A program made the position numbers and the translations under genes. Positions 25,432 through 32,838 of a DNA stretch of 39,885 nt are shown here, piece by piece. The DNA comes from DASUXY01 sp036377675 (GTDB lineage Bacteria > Bacillota > Bacilli > Bacillales > Amphibacillaceae): the NCBI GenBank assembly GCA_036377675.1, contig DASUXY010000063.1, positions 1 to 39,885 on the forward strand. The letters are read 5' to 3'. Below the pieces are notes generated by a model. That model saw nothing but the letters and a program-made list of their open reading frames with translations. It searched no databases and had not been told where the DNA came from. Position 1 is the first letter of the stretch; each line of letters begins with the position of its first letter.

Positions 25432-25443
25432 GGAGGAGATTAA

Positions 25444-26064
25444 ATGCATAAAAACAGTTGGTTTTTTAATGATGAGCCATATGGCTCCGACGAAAACATT
25501 AGTCGAACAAGCGAAGTTATTCGAAAGTTACGGGGCGGAGGTTGTTTATGTCGTCGATTCTGCTGGTGCCCTGTTACCGTTTGAAGTGACGGAGAAAATA
25601 ACAGCTTTACGAAATGAATTATCGATTGACGTCGGCTTCCATGGTCATAATAACTTATCGATGGCAATGGCCAATACAATAGCAGCTGTCGAGGCTGGCG
25701 CAACATATATTGATGGTAGTTTACGTGCACTTGGCGCCGGTAGTGGAAATACACAAACCGAAGTGTTATCGCTGTGTTAGATCGGTACGGTTATGAGACC
25801 GGTGTTCAGCTGTATGATGTGATAGATGTTGCAAATGATGTCGTTGCTTCCTACATGCCTCGTCCACAGGAAATTACTGGTGGGAGTTTAATTTTAGGGT
25901 ATTCGGGAGTCTACTCTAGTTTTCTATTATATGCTCATACAGCTGCGGAACGGTTTAACGTCGATGAACGTGATATCTTAGTTGAGCTCGGAAAACGGCA
26001 AGCTGTCGGCGGGCAAGAGGATCTCATTATGGAAGTCGCTGACGAACTTGCTCGTCAATCATAA
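25444..26064 (+). pseudogene. dmpG: 4-hydroxy-2-oxovalerate aldolase, truncated and frameshifted; dmpF deleted
   Basis: DmpG splits 4-hydroxy-2-oxovalerate to pyruvate and acetaldehyde. Homology starts abruptly at 25451 with KTVGFLMMSHMAP, about residue 140 of a normal ~340-residue DmpG. It continues through VVYVVDSAGALLP and GFHGHNNLSMAMAN to GAGSGNTQTEV, then a one-base loss at 25766-25768 shifts the frame. The remainder (VLDRYGYETGVQLYDV to ADELARQS) is complete in the new frame. Upstream, an intact GGAGG and ATG-CAT-AAA (25444) fit the start of the lost dmpF, so one deletion of roughly 1.3 kb appears to join dmpF codon ~3 to dmpG codon ~140. The N-terminal metal-binding and catalytic part is gone. 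Confidence 0.88.
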
Positions 26065-26097
26065 ATGAAATGTATAAAAGTTGTGGAGGGATTCGAA

Positions 26098-26919
26098 ATG
26101 AATCAACAGACGAAAGAACAGAGTGCCGAAATGGACCGACAGACGAAAGAAAAAATTGCCGAAGAACTTTTTCAAGCCGAAAACCAAGGTCAGGAGGTTG
26201 ATCAATTTACAGCCGATTATCCAAGCTTAGATGCAAAAGCCGCCTACGACATTCAGTCATTACTCGTAAGGAAGAAGTTGGCGGATGATGCGACGAAATT
26301 CGTCGGCCGGAAATTAGGCTTAACGAGTGATGCGAAAATGAAACAGATGAATGTCGATGCTCCGATTTATGGATCATTGTTAGCTAATATGGAATGTCGT
26401 TCATATGAGCCGATTTCGTTAGCACCATTTATCCATCCGAAAATTGAACCGGAAATCGCGTTTATTTTTAACAAGGATGTTAGGGGCCCCCATGTGACGG
26501 TGCCACAAGTATTGGAGGCAACAGCTTATATTACACCTGCACTGGAAATTATCGATAGTCGGTACCGAGACTTTACATTTACGTTTGCGGACGTTATTGC
26601 CGATAATGCGTCATCATCACGTTATGTAATCGGTAGTCAATACTACGAGCCACAAGCGTTTGATTTATCGTTAATGGGGATGGTGTTCAAAAAGAATGGG
26701 GAAATTGTCTCGACAGGAACGGGAGCCGCCGTCATGGGTCATCCAGCTCGTGCGATTGCCTGGATGGCAAATAAATTAGCTGCATCGGGTGAATCGATTC
26801 AAGCCGGGGAAATTGTGTTAAGTGGTGCATTAGGCGAGGCCATTGCGATTCACGAAAATGATGTCATCTCTTTGAGCTTTGATGGGATTGGTTCGATTGA
26901 GGCAACGTTTACAAAGTAA
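26098..26919 (+). CDS. dmpH: 4-oxalocrotonate decarboxylase
   Basis: The 273-residue enzyme decarboxylates 2-oxo-3-hexenedioate to 2-oxopent-4-enoate. It is a paralogue of the hydratase in the same operon and shares GRKLGLTSDAKMKQM, HPKIEPEIAFIF (metal ligands), SRYRDFTFTFADVIADNAS and GAAVMGHPARAIAWMAN. It fits DmpH/XylI better than DmpE by its position next to the tautomerase. GTGGAGGG precedes ATG 26098. The first 20 residues contain a near-repeat (NQQTKEQSAEM / DRQTKEKIAEEL), which suggests a 30-bp duplication of the start; an ATG at 26131 would give the unduplicated protein. Confidence 0.85.
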   Translation: MNQQTKEQSAEMDRQTKEKIAEELFQAENQGQEVDQFTADYPSLDAKAAYDIQSLLVRKKLADDATKFVGRKLGLTSDAKMKQMNVDAPIYGSLLANMECRSYEPISLAPFIHPKIEPEIAFIFNKDVRGPHVTVPQVLEATAYITPALEIIDSRYRDFTFTFADVIADNASSSRYVIGSQYYEPQAFDLSLMGMVFKKNGEIVSTGTGAAVMGHPARAIAWMANKLAASGESIQAGEIVLSGALGEAIAIHENDVISLSFDGIGSIEATFTK

Positions 26920-26965
26920 ATGGAATGAAGCTTCGTAAAATGAATGGTTGAAAAGGAGGAATATG

Positions 26966-27166
26966 ATGCCACTCGTGACGATCAATATAATTCAAGGTCG
27001 TTCAGCAGAAACAAAAGAAAAGCTCATTCAAGAAGTAACACATACAGTTTCTCATGTATTAGATGCCCCTGTGGAAAATGTCCGTGTACTCATTCAAGAG
27101 ATGCCGGCGACGCACTGGGGAATAGCTGGACAATCGATGGAAAAAAGACGAGAACAAAACAAATAG
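26966..27166 (+). CDS. dmpI: 4-oxalocrotonate tautomerase
   Basis: The 66-residue product begins Met-Pro, so removal of Met exposes the catalytic Pro1. Arg11 (INIIQGR) and Arg39 (NVRVLIQEM), which bind substrate, are at the expected positions counted from that proline. It converts 2-hydroxymuconate to 2-oxo-3-hexenedioate. The second of two adjacent ATGs (26966) is the correct start because Pro must follow it; AAAGGAGG lies 6 bases upstream. An extended frame from 26948 would bury Pro1 and is rejected. Confidence 0.95.
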   Translation: MPLVTINIIQGRSAETKEKLIQEVTHTVSHVLDAPVENVRVLIQEMPATHWGIAGQSMEKRREQNK

Positions 27167-27177
27167 GAGGTATTATA

Positions 27178-28653
27178 ATGACGAAAACAAAAATTGACGT
27201 TCGTGAAGTTAAATTGTATATCAATGGAGAATATGTCAATTCAAGTGGTCATCGAACATTTCCCGTGACAAGTCCATCGACACAAGAAGAGATTGCCGTG
27301 GTTCACGAAGCAATCGAGGAAGATGTTGACAAAGCCTGTCAAGCAGCGCGTGACGCATTCGAACATGGTCCGTGGCGAACGATGCCGTTGAGTGAACGGA
27401 CAAAGAAAGTCCGCCGTATGGCAGAAATTATTATGGAGCGCCGTGAAGAGTTAGCTCGACTTGAAGCCCTCGATGTTGGTAAACCGTATCCGGTCGCCTT
27501 TGAGCGAGAAATTCCACGGGCCGCGAACAATTTAACATTTTTTGCCGATTATATGGACCAAATGGGTGGCGAAACATATCCGATGGATGAAGACTTTTTA
27601 AATTATACACGCTATGAGCCTGTCGGTGTTGCAGCGCTCATTACACCGTGGAATTTACCATTTATGTTGACGACATGGAAGCTCGGTCCATGTTTAGCAG
27701 CAGGAAATACGGCTGTCATTAAACCGGCTGAAGCGACACCGATGACCGTTTCTTTGCTTGGGGAAATTGCGAAGGAAGCAGGCATTCCCGATGGTGTCGT
27801 CAATGTTGTCCAAGGCTTTGGCGGTCGGTCTACGGGGGAATATATGACGAAACATCCGGAAGTCGATCTCATTTCTTTTACAGGTGAAACATCGACAGGA
27901 AAACATATCATGGAAGCTGGTGCGAATACATTAAAGCGTGTTTCGTTTGAACTCGGTGGGAAAGCGGCCAATATTGTGTTTGCAGATGCCGATTTAGATA
28001 AAGCGGTCTCGACGTCCATTCAAGCGGCCTTTCTCAATTCTGGCCAAGTTTGTTTAGCTGGATCACGTATTTTAGTACAACGTTCGATTATGGATGAATT
28101 TGCAGAAAAATTTAAAGAAGCTACTGAACAGTTAAAGGTCGGTGACCCCCAAGATGAACAGACATCAATGGGCCCAGTTGTGAGTGCAGAGCATTATGAA
28201 AAGGTAACGAGTTACTTAGAAATCGCCAAAGAAGAAGGTGCGACCCTTGTGACAGGTGGGAAGCGTCCTAAATTAGATGATTATTTACGTGAAGGATTTT
28301 ATCTTGAGCCGACTGTCTATATTCAAGAAGATCCGAAAACACGACTGTGTCAAGAAGAAATTTTTGGCCCCGTCGTTACGTTAATTCCGTTTGATACTGA
28401 AGAGGAAGCATTAGAAATTGCCAACGACACCGAATACGGTTTAAATGCCGTCATTTGGACAGAAAACTTAAAGCGTGCTCACCGTGTTTCGCATGATGTA
28501 AGGGCGGGAACGATTTGGGTGAATTGTTGGTTCGTCCGTGACTTACGTGCCCCATTCGGTGGTATGAAAAATAGTGGGATTGGCCGAGAAGGTGGGCGTT
28601 ACAGTATTGATTTTTTCACGGAAGCTAAAAATATTTGTATCGCTTTAAAATAA
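27178..28653 (+). CDS. dmpC: 2-hydroxymuconic semialdehyde dehydrogenase
   Basis: This 491-residue NAD-dependent aldehyde dehydrogenase oxidises 2-hydroxymuconic semialdehyde, the product of catechol 2,3-dioxygenase, to 2-hydroxymuconate. ALDH motifs are clear: TPWNLPFMLTTWKLGPCLAA, the Glu in SFELGGKAANIVF, the catalytic Cys in NSGQVCLAGSRI, and EEIFGPVVTLIPF. The hydrolytic branch enzyme (DmpD) is absent, so all flux must take this dehydrogenase branch, which suits unsubstituted catechol. ATG 27178 follows ATAGGAGG, 11 bp after dmpI. It closes the operon. Confidence 0.92.
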   Translation: MTKTKIDVREVKLYINGEYVNSSGHRTFPVTSPSTQEEIAVVHEAIEEDVDKACQAARDAFEHGPWRTMPLSERTKKVRRMAEIIMERREELARLEALDVGKPYPVAFEREIPRAANNLTFFADYMDQMGGETYPMDEDFLNYTRYEPVGVAALITPWNLPFMLTTWKLGPCLAAGNTAVIKPAEATPMTVSLLGEIAKEAGIPDGVVNVVQGFGGRSTGEYMTKHPEVDLISFTGETSTGKHIMEAGANTLKRVSFELGGKAANIVFADADLDKAVSTSIQAAFLNSGQVCLAGSRILVQRSIMDEFAEKFKEATEQLKVGDPQDEQTSMGPVVSAEHYEKVTSYLEIAKEEGATLVTGGKRPKLDDYLREGFYLEPTVYIQEDPKTRLCQEEIFGPVVTLIPFDTEEEALEIANDTEYGLNAVIWTENLKRAHRVSHDVRAGTIWVNCWFVRDLRAPFGGMKNSGIGREGGRYSIDFFTEAKNICIALK

Positions 28654-28782
28654 TGGTATAATTATTTAAAAAATTAAGAATTTCACAGGTAAAGCGATCA
28701 AAGGATTTCTTCACCTGATGTTGTAGACTTTAAAGGTAACAGTAATTTTCCATGCGTTGCATCGGTTTTCATTATTATCTTT

Positions 28783-28796
28783 TGAATACGCTTACA
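28783..28796 (+). promoter_or_regulatory. cre site (CcpA box)
   Basis: TGAATACGCTTACA matches 13 of 14 positions of TGWAANCGNTNWCA. It lies in the gap between dmpC and the ferredoxin/regulator pair, about 100 bp before the ferredoxin, which implies carbon catabolite repression of the regulator and so, indirectly, of phenol use. Confidence 0.65.
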
Positions 28797-28880
28797 ATCG
28801 AGCTATATGTTAGAGAAGTTAAGTAATGTGCAATCATAGTCAGTTGTAGTTGTTGAGCACTCGAGGAGGCTAGGTTGAAG

Positions 28881-29141
28881 ATGTATCAAGTGACGATTAA
28901 AAACGAGACGTTTCCTTGCCAAATGAATGATAGCGTTTTAAGTGCTGCACGGAAGAAATTAGTCAACATTCCATATGGTTGTGCAAACGGTGGGTGTGGA
29001 ATGTGTAAAATAAAAGTCATCAAGGGAGAGTATGAGATTCATACGTATTCCAAAGATGCTTTAAACGATGAAGAACGTCAAGCAGGTTATATATTAGCAT
29101 GTAAAACATTTCCACTGAGTGATTTAATATTAATCAGATAG
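28881..29141 (+). CDS. 2Fe-2S ferredoxin, XylT/DmpQ type
   Basis: XylT-type ferredoxins re-reduce the active-site iron of catechol 2,3-dioxygenase after it is oxidised. The 86-residue protein has the plant-type cluster ligands GCANGGCGMCK (C-x4-C-x2-C) and the fourth Cys in YILACKTFP. Early residues (MYQVTIKNETFPCQM) form the beta-grasp fold. GAGGAGG lies 11 bases before ATG 28881; a TTG at 28875 is closer to it and may be the true start. It is separated from the main operon by 227 bp with a cre box, and pairs with the regulator downstream. A catabolic electron-transfer role other than dioxygenase repair cannot be excluded. Confidence 0.88.
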   Translation: MYQVTIKNETFPCQMNDSVLSAARKKLVNIPYGCANGGCGMCKIKVIKGEYEIHTYSKDALNDEERQAGYILACKTFPLSDLILIR

Positions 29142-29166
29142 CCAAATTAAAAAAGGCGTGTGACGA

Positions 29167-31086
29167 ATGATGAGACTGGATAAACAAGGTGAAGAGAACG
29201 TAATGTATGGAGATTGGGATAGGGATCGGAATCGGAATATCCTTGTGCCGATGTCTGCTTTCGGTGAATTGCGAAAAGACTTAATGAATAATCTCGGTTT
29301 AAATCGGATGAAAGGGTTTTTAATTCGTTATGGATGGGAATTAGGTAAGCAAGATGGAAAAAAGATAAAAAGAAAAAACATAAATGAAATCGAAAAGATG
29401 ATTCATTATGGACCATTACTTCACATGAAAAAAGGTCACGTTATTACAGAAACAACTTGTCTTGACATTGACAAATCGAAGGAATTTCCTTTATTAAAAA
29501 TGACAGGCATATGGAAATCATCCTATGAAGCGCATGAACATAAACGGTTATTTGGTGAAGCTAATCATGGTGTTTGTTATACATTGATTGGTTATGCGAG
29601 TGGCTACATGAGCGAATTATTCGGCAAAACAGTTATCTTTAAAGAACAATCGTGCGAAGGAATGGGAGACCCCTTTTGTCGATGGATTGGTAAACCGAAA
29701 GAACGATGGGGAGACGAACTTGAAGATATATTGATTCATTTTCGTGAAACGCCGATTGTTCAAGAGTTAGAAGAAACGTATGAAAAATTATTAGAAGAAA
29801 GAAATAATCTTGCACGAACAGCTGAAATACATAAACGTTTAACGGAAGAAATTATTCGTGGGAATGATTTACAGTCAATTTCCAATGTTGTTCATGAAAC
29901 GTTTGGGATTCCTTTACTCATTGAAGACTCACAATTCCGAACGCTCGCTCAATCAACGTTTTTACAAAGTAAACATCAAATAATAAAAACTTCTTTTCAA
30001 TCTTATTTAGCTGAAAAAAGCGAATTTCCAAAAATAAAAGTTGGTCATACATTTCGTCCATTTTATCAAACAAAATTCATCCGTTTTGCAGATCATCAAC
30101 GATTAATTACGCCAATTTTTTTACAAGGGGAAATTTACGGATATTGTTCGTTAATTGATGTAAGTGAGGAGCAAAAATGTCCCGACATCGCACATATGGT
30201 TATCGAACGGATTGCCTCTGTCTGTTCCTTATATTTACTGAATGAAAAGGTGAAGTTTGAAACATCGGAAAGAATCAAAGGTAATTTTTTGCAACAATTA
30301 ATAAATGGTCAATTTATTTCCAAAAAGGATATGATTACACGTGGAAATTACATCCATTTAAATTTAGAAAAACCATACTACATAGCTGTTATTACATATG
30401 ATGGCTCATATCAAAGCATCGAAGAGGAACTCACATTCCATGATGCACTTTTAGAACAGATTAGCCTCTATTTTAAAAACAGACAAATAAATGTTTTAAC
30501 CGGACAGCGTTCAAATGATATTATTCTGTTCATATCCATAGAGGTTTTAGGAAATCAATTGATTGAACATTTTTTTCAAAAAATTGTAACATATCTTCAA
30601 GACTTGTTTCCAAGTAGATCATTTACAGCAGGAATCAGTCTTAAAGATAATGATATTGAACATATTCGTGACTTATTTGATCAAGCTTTAGCCGCTGTTC
30701 GCTTAACGACGTCGAAAAATAAAATCGTTACGTTTCAATCGCTTGGGATTGTCGGTTCATTAATCAATCCACAAAATAAAAAAATAGTGGAGAAAAGTGC
30801 CAAACAGATACTTGATCCGATTATTTCAATGTGTGATGGGAAGCGGGAGGAATCTTTAAAAACATTGTATTTCTTTTTAGAAAATGGAGGTAATTTAGAG
30901 GAAACCGCCGATGATCTCGCTTTGTCTGTAAGTGGTTTACGTTACCGCATACGAAAAATAGAAGAAATCATTGGAAAAGATTTACGGAATCCTGCTGATA
31001 ATTATCAGTTACTCTTATCATTACAGGCGTTGATTTTAATTGGAAAATTGGAGATTAACGAGCGAGTGGCTAATCGATTAACATAA
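29167..31086 (+). CDS. Phenol-sensing regulator: XylR_N-V4R sensor fused to PucR/CdaR output
   Basis: This 639-residue protein most likely activates the phenol operon. Residues ~28-125 resemble the DmpR/XylR/MopR sensor (XylR_N). V4R follows at ~130-190, with GVCYTLIGYASGYMSELFG and FKEQSCEGMGDPFCRW. The C...E-x2-C-x7-C arrangement equals the zinc site of MopR/PoxR. A coiled linker (QELEETYEKLLEERNN) joins it to a GAF-like middle region. A CdaR GGDEF-like region spans ~440-540, and a PucR-type helix-turn-helix (GNLEETADDLALSVSGLRYRIRKIEEIIG) lies at the C-terminus. In proteobacteria the same sensor is fused to a sigma-54 AAA+ domain, absent here. ATG 29167 has a weak Shine-Dalgarno; an internal ATG at 29203 is possible. 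Confidence 0.88.
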   Translation: MMRLDKQGEENVMYGDWDRDRNRNILVPMSAFGELRKDLMNNLGLNRMKGFLIRYGWELGKQDGKKIKRKNINEIEKMIHYGPLLHMKKGHVITETTCLDIDKSKEFPLLKMTGIWKSSYEAHEHKRLFGEANHGVCYTLIGYASGYMSELFGKTVIFKEQSCEGMGDPFCRWIGKPKERWGDELEDILIHFRETPIVQELEETYEKLLEERNNLARTAEIHKRLTEEIIRGNDLQSISNVVHETFGIPLLIEDSQFRTLAQSTFLQSKHQIIKTSFQSYLAEKSEFPKIKVGHTFRPFYQTKFIRFADHQRLITPIFLQGEIYGYCSLIDVSEEQKCPDIAHMVIERIASVCSLYLLNEKVKFETSERIKGNFLQQLINGQFISKKDMITRGNYIHLNLEKPYYIAVITYDGSYQSIEEELTFHDALLEQISLYFKNRQINVLTGQRSNDIILFISIEVLGNQLIEHFFQKIVTYLQDLFPSRSFTAGISLKDNDIEHIRDLFDQALAAVRLTTSKNKIVTFQSLGIVGSLINPQNKKIVEKSAKQILDPIISMCDGKREESLKTLYFFLENGGNLEETADDLALSVSGLRYRIRKIEEIIGKDLRNPADNYQLLLSLQALILIGKLEINERVANRLT

Positions 31087-31126
31087 AACATACAGCACAA
31101 TATTGTGCTGTATGTTTTATGTTAAT
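31077..31126. terminator. Perfect 50-bp palindrome, bidirectional terminator
   Basis: Two 25-bp arms (31077-31101 and 31102-31126) are exact reverse complements with no spacer. The arms include the last codons and stop of the regulator and end 2 bp from the stop of the convergent thioesterase gene. T-rich arm ends (TGTTTTATGTTAAT on either strand) fit a bidirectional terminator. Confidence 0.75.
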
Positions 31127-31127
31127 A

Positions 31128-31610
31128 CTATGTTTGTAAAAATGTATCAGGCATGACGACACCTACGACTTCTCCTTTTGCGCAAAGCTTATCTTCTGCA
31201 AAAACTTCTGTCGTCACTTTCCATCGTTTTGGATGAATTTCTTTTACTGTGCCAATTGCTTTCAAAGGAAGGCCGAGTGGTGTCGGTTTAATAAAATCTA
31301 CCTTTAAGGAAGCGGTTACAAACCGCGGCGGCTCTTTACCGTCACCAGGTTCATGTCCATTTTTACGGTGTAATGCTAACGATGCTGAACCAGTTCCGTG
31401 GCAATCTATGAGCGAGGCGATTAGTCCTCCATAAACAAAGCCAGGTAATGCGGTATGTTCAGGGAGTGGCGTATAAATTGTTATCGTTTGGTTACCTTTC
31501 CACCCCGTTCGGAAATGATTGCCACTTTCATGTAATCGACCACATCCGTAACACCAAGAAAAATCTTTTGGATACTCATCTTGAATCGCATGCTTTACTT
31601 CTTGCATCAT
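31128..31610 (-). CDS. PaaI family hotdog thioesterase
   Basis: The 160-residue protein has a hotdog-fold acyl-CoA thioesterase core: GFVYGGLIASLIDCHGTGSA with the catalytic Asp, then RFVTASLKVDFIKPTPLG and a final strand LCAKGEVVGVVM. An N-terminal CYGCG pair (residues 20-24) is an addition seen in some PaaI-like proteins. Substrate is probably an acyl- or aryl-CoA. It is transcribed toward the phenol regulator and shares the 50-bp palindrome as terminator. It may belong with the crotonase gene it diverges from, but no clear pathway is indicated. Confidence 0.85.
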   Translation of the reverse strand: MMQEVKHAIQDEYPKDFSWCYGCGRLHESGNHFRTGWKGNQTITIYTPLPEHTALPGFVYGGLIASLIDCHGTGSASLALHRKNGHEPGDGKEPPRFVTASLKVDFIKPTPLGLPLKAIGTVKEIHPKRWKVTTEVFAEDKLCAKGEVVGVVMPDTFLQT

Positions 31611-31816
31611 TTAATCCCTGCCTTTCATTAAAATATGTTGAAAAATGTCTTTTCTATTATACCACGATTCTAATACTTTACATTAATTACACTTTAAAGT
31701 TTTTTCTAAAAAATTGGACCATTTCGTTTGCAACGTACTTCTAAGATTGTTATATTATTGTTACTATTCAGTTACATACTTATAATCATAGATCACTTTA
31801 GGGGAGGAGGAGTCTT

Positions 31817-32587
31817 ATGGAGCGTGTATCCTATCGAAGGAGTGAAGATATTGGCTATATTACGTTACAAAATGAGAAGCAACATAATGCATTATCTTTG
31901 AAGTTACTTTTGGAATTAGACGAATTATTACAGAACATCGCTCGTCAACGAGACGCAAAAGTTTTCGTCATTGAAGGGTCAAAAAAGGTTTTTAGTGCAG
32001 GACATCATTTAAAAGAAATTCAGACGAAAACGGAAGCGGAAGTGTTGAATCTTTTTCATGTGTGTCAAGACTTAATGCGAACGATTCGTGAAATTCCACA
32101 ACTCGTCATTTCAAAAGTTGAAGGGGTAGCAGTTGCTGCTGGTTGTCAATTAGTAGCGATTAGTGATTTAGCGATTGCGAGTGAAGATGCGAAGTTTGGT
32201 ACGCCAGGGATTAATAGTGGGTTATTTTGCAGTACACCGGGTGTCTTTTTAAGTCGAAATATCGGTAGAAAAAAAGCGGTCGAATTACTCTTTACAGGTA
32301 AATTAATGGATGCACAAGAAGCACTTCAATCAGGCTTAGTCAATCGAGTCGTTCCTTCAGCAAATTTACATAAGGAAACAGAAAAGTTTGCTAAAGAAAT
32401 AACGAAGCAAAGTTTAAACATTATTGAAATCGGTAAAAAACAGTTTTATGAGCAGATCAATATGCATGATTTCGCTGCTTTACAATGTGCAACAGAAGTC
32501 ATTGCTAAAAATAGTAAACATCCTGACGCTGTCGAGGGGATTGAAGCGTTTTTTGCTAAACGAACTCCTGTTTGGAATGAAGCATAA
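31817..32587 (+). CDS. Divergent crotonase (ECHDC3-like) lacking both catalytic glutamates
   Basis: The 256-residue protein has the enoyl-CoA hydratase/isomerase fold with oxyanion-hole segments FSAGHHLKEI and GVAVAAGCQLVA. By alignment with rat enoyl-CoA hydratase, catalytic Glu144 (GCE) is Gln here (GCQ) and Glu164 (PE) is Gly (FGTPG). This fits the ECHDC3-type branch, whose reaction is not established. It is unlikely to be an ordinary hydratase. ATG 31817 follows GGGGAGGAGG. It lies 252 bp before the aminotransferase gene and diverges from the thioesterase; whether it serves the gab cluster is unknown. Confidence 0.85.
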   Translation: MERVSYRRSEDIGYITLQNEKQHNALSLKLLLELDELLQNIARQRDAKVFVIEGSKKVFSAGHHLKEIQTKTEAEVLNLFHVCQDLMRTIREIPQLVISKVEGVAVAAGCQLVAISDLAIASEDAKFGTPGINSGLFCSTPGVFLSRNIGRKKAVELLFTGKLMDAQEALQSGLVNRVVPSANLHKETEKFAKEITKQSLNIIEIGKKQFYEQINMHDFAALQCATEVIAKNSKHPDAVEGIEAFFAKRTPVWNEA

Positions 32588-32838
32588 CCGTTATGATGAG
32601 GGCTGTTTCTAATCTTCTGTGCATTCTTAAATGAAGGTTGTATACGAATGCAAAAATTGAATCGTCTTCAAATGATGAATGCTGTCAAATCTATTAGACT
32701 TTGTTTAAAAAGCGGAGCAATACGTAGATTTTGAGCCAGTTTACATGAGTGAAGTGCCATACTACTTTCCGATGTATGTCATTTCCTTATGATGCTGGTT
32801 TTTTTATTGATATTGATCATGATCAGGAGGGGTTCCAA

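Noticed and set aside
27612..28019. 135-codon leftward frame inside dmpC
   Set aside because: An antisense shadow of a well-conserved aldehyde dehydrogenase; no motif or ribosome-binding site of its own.
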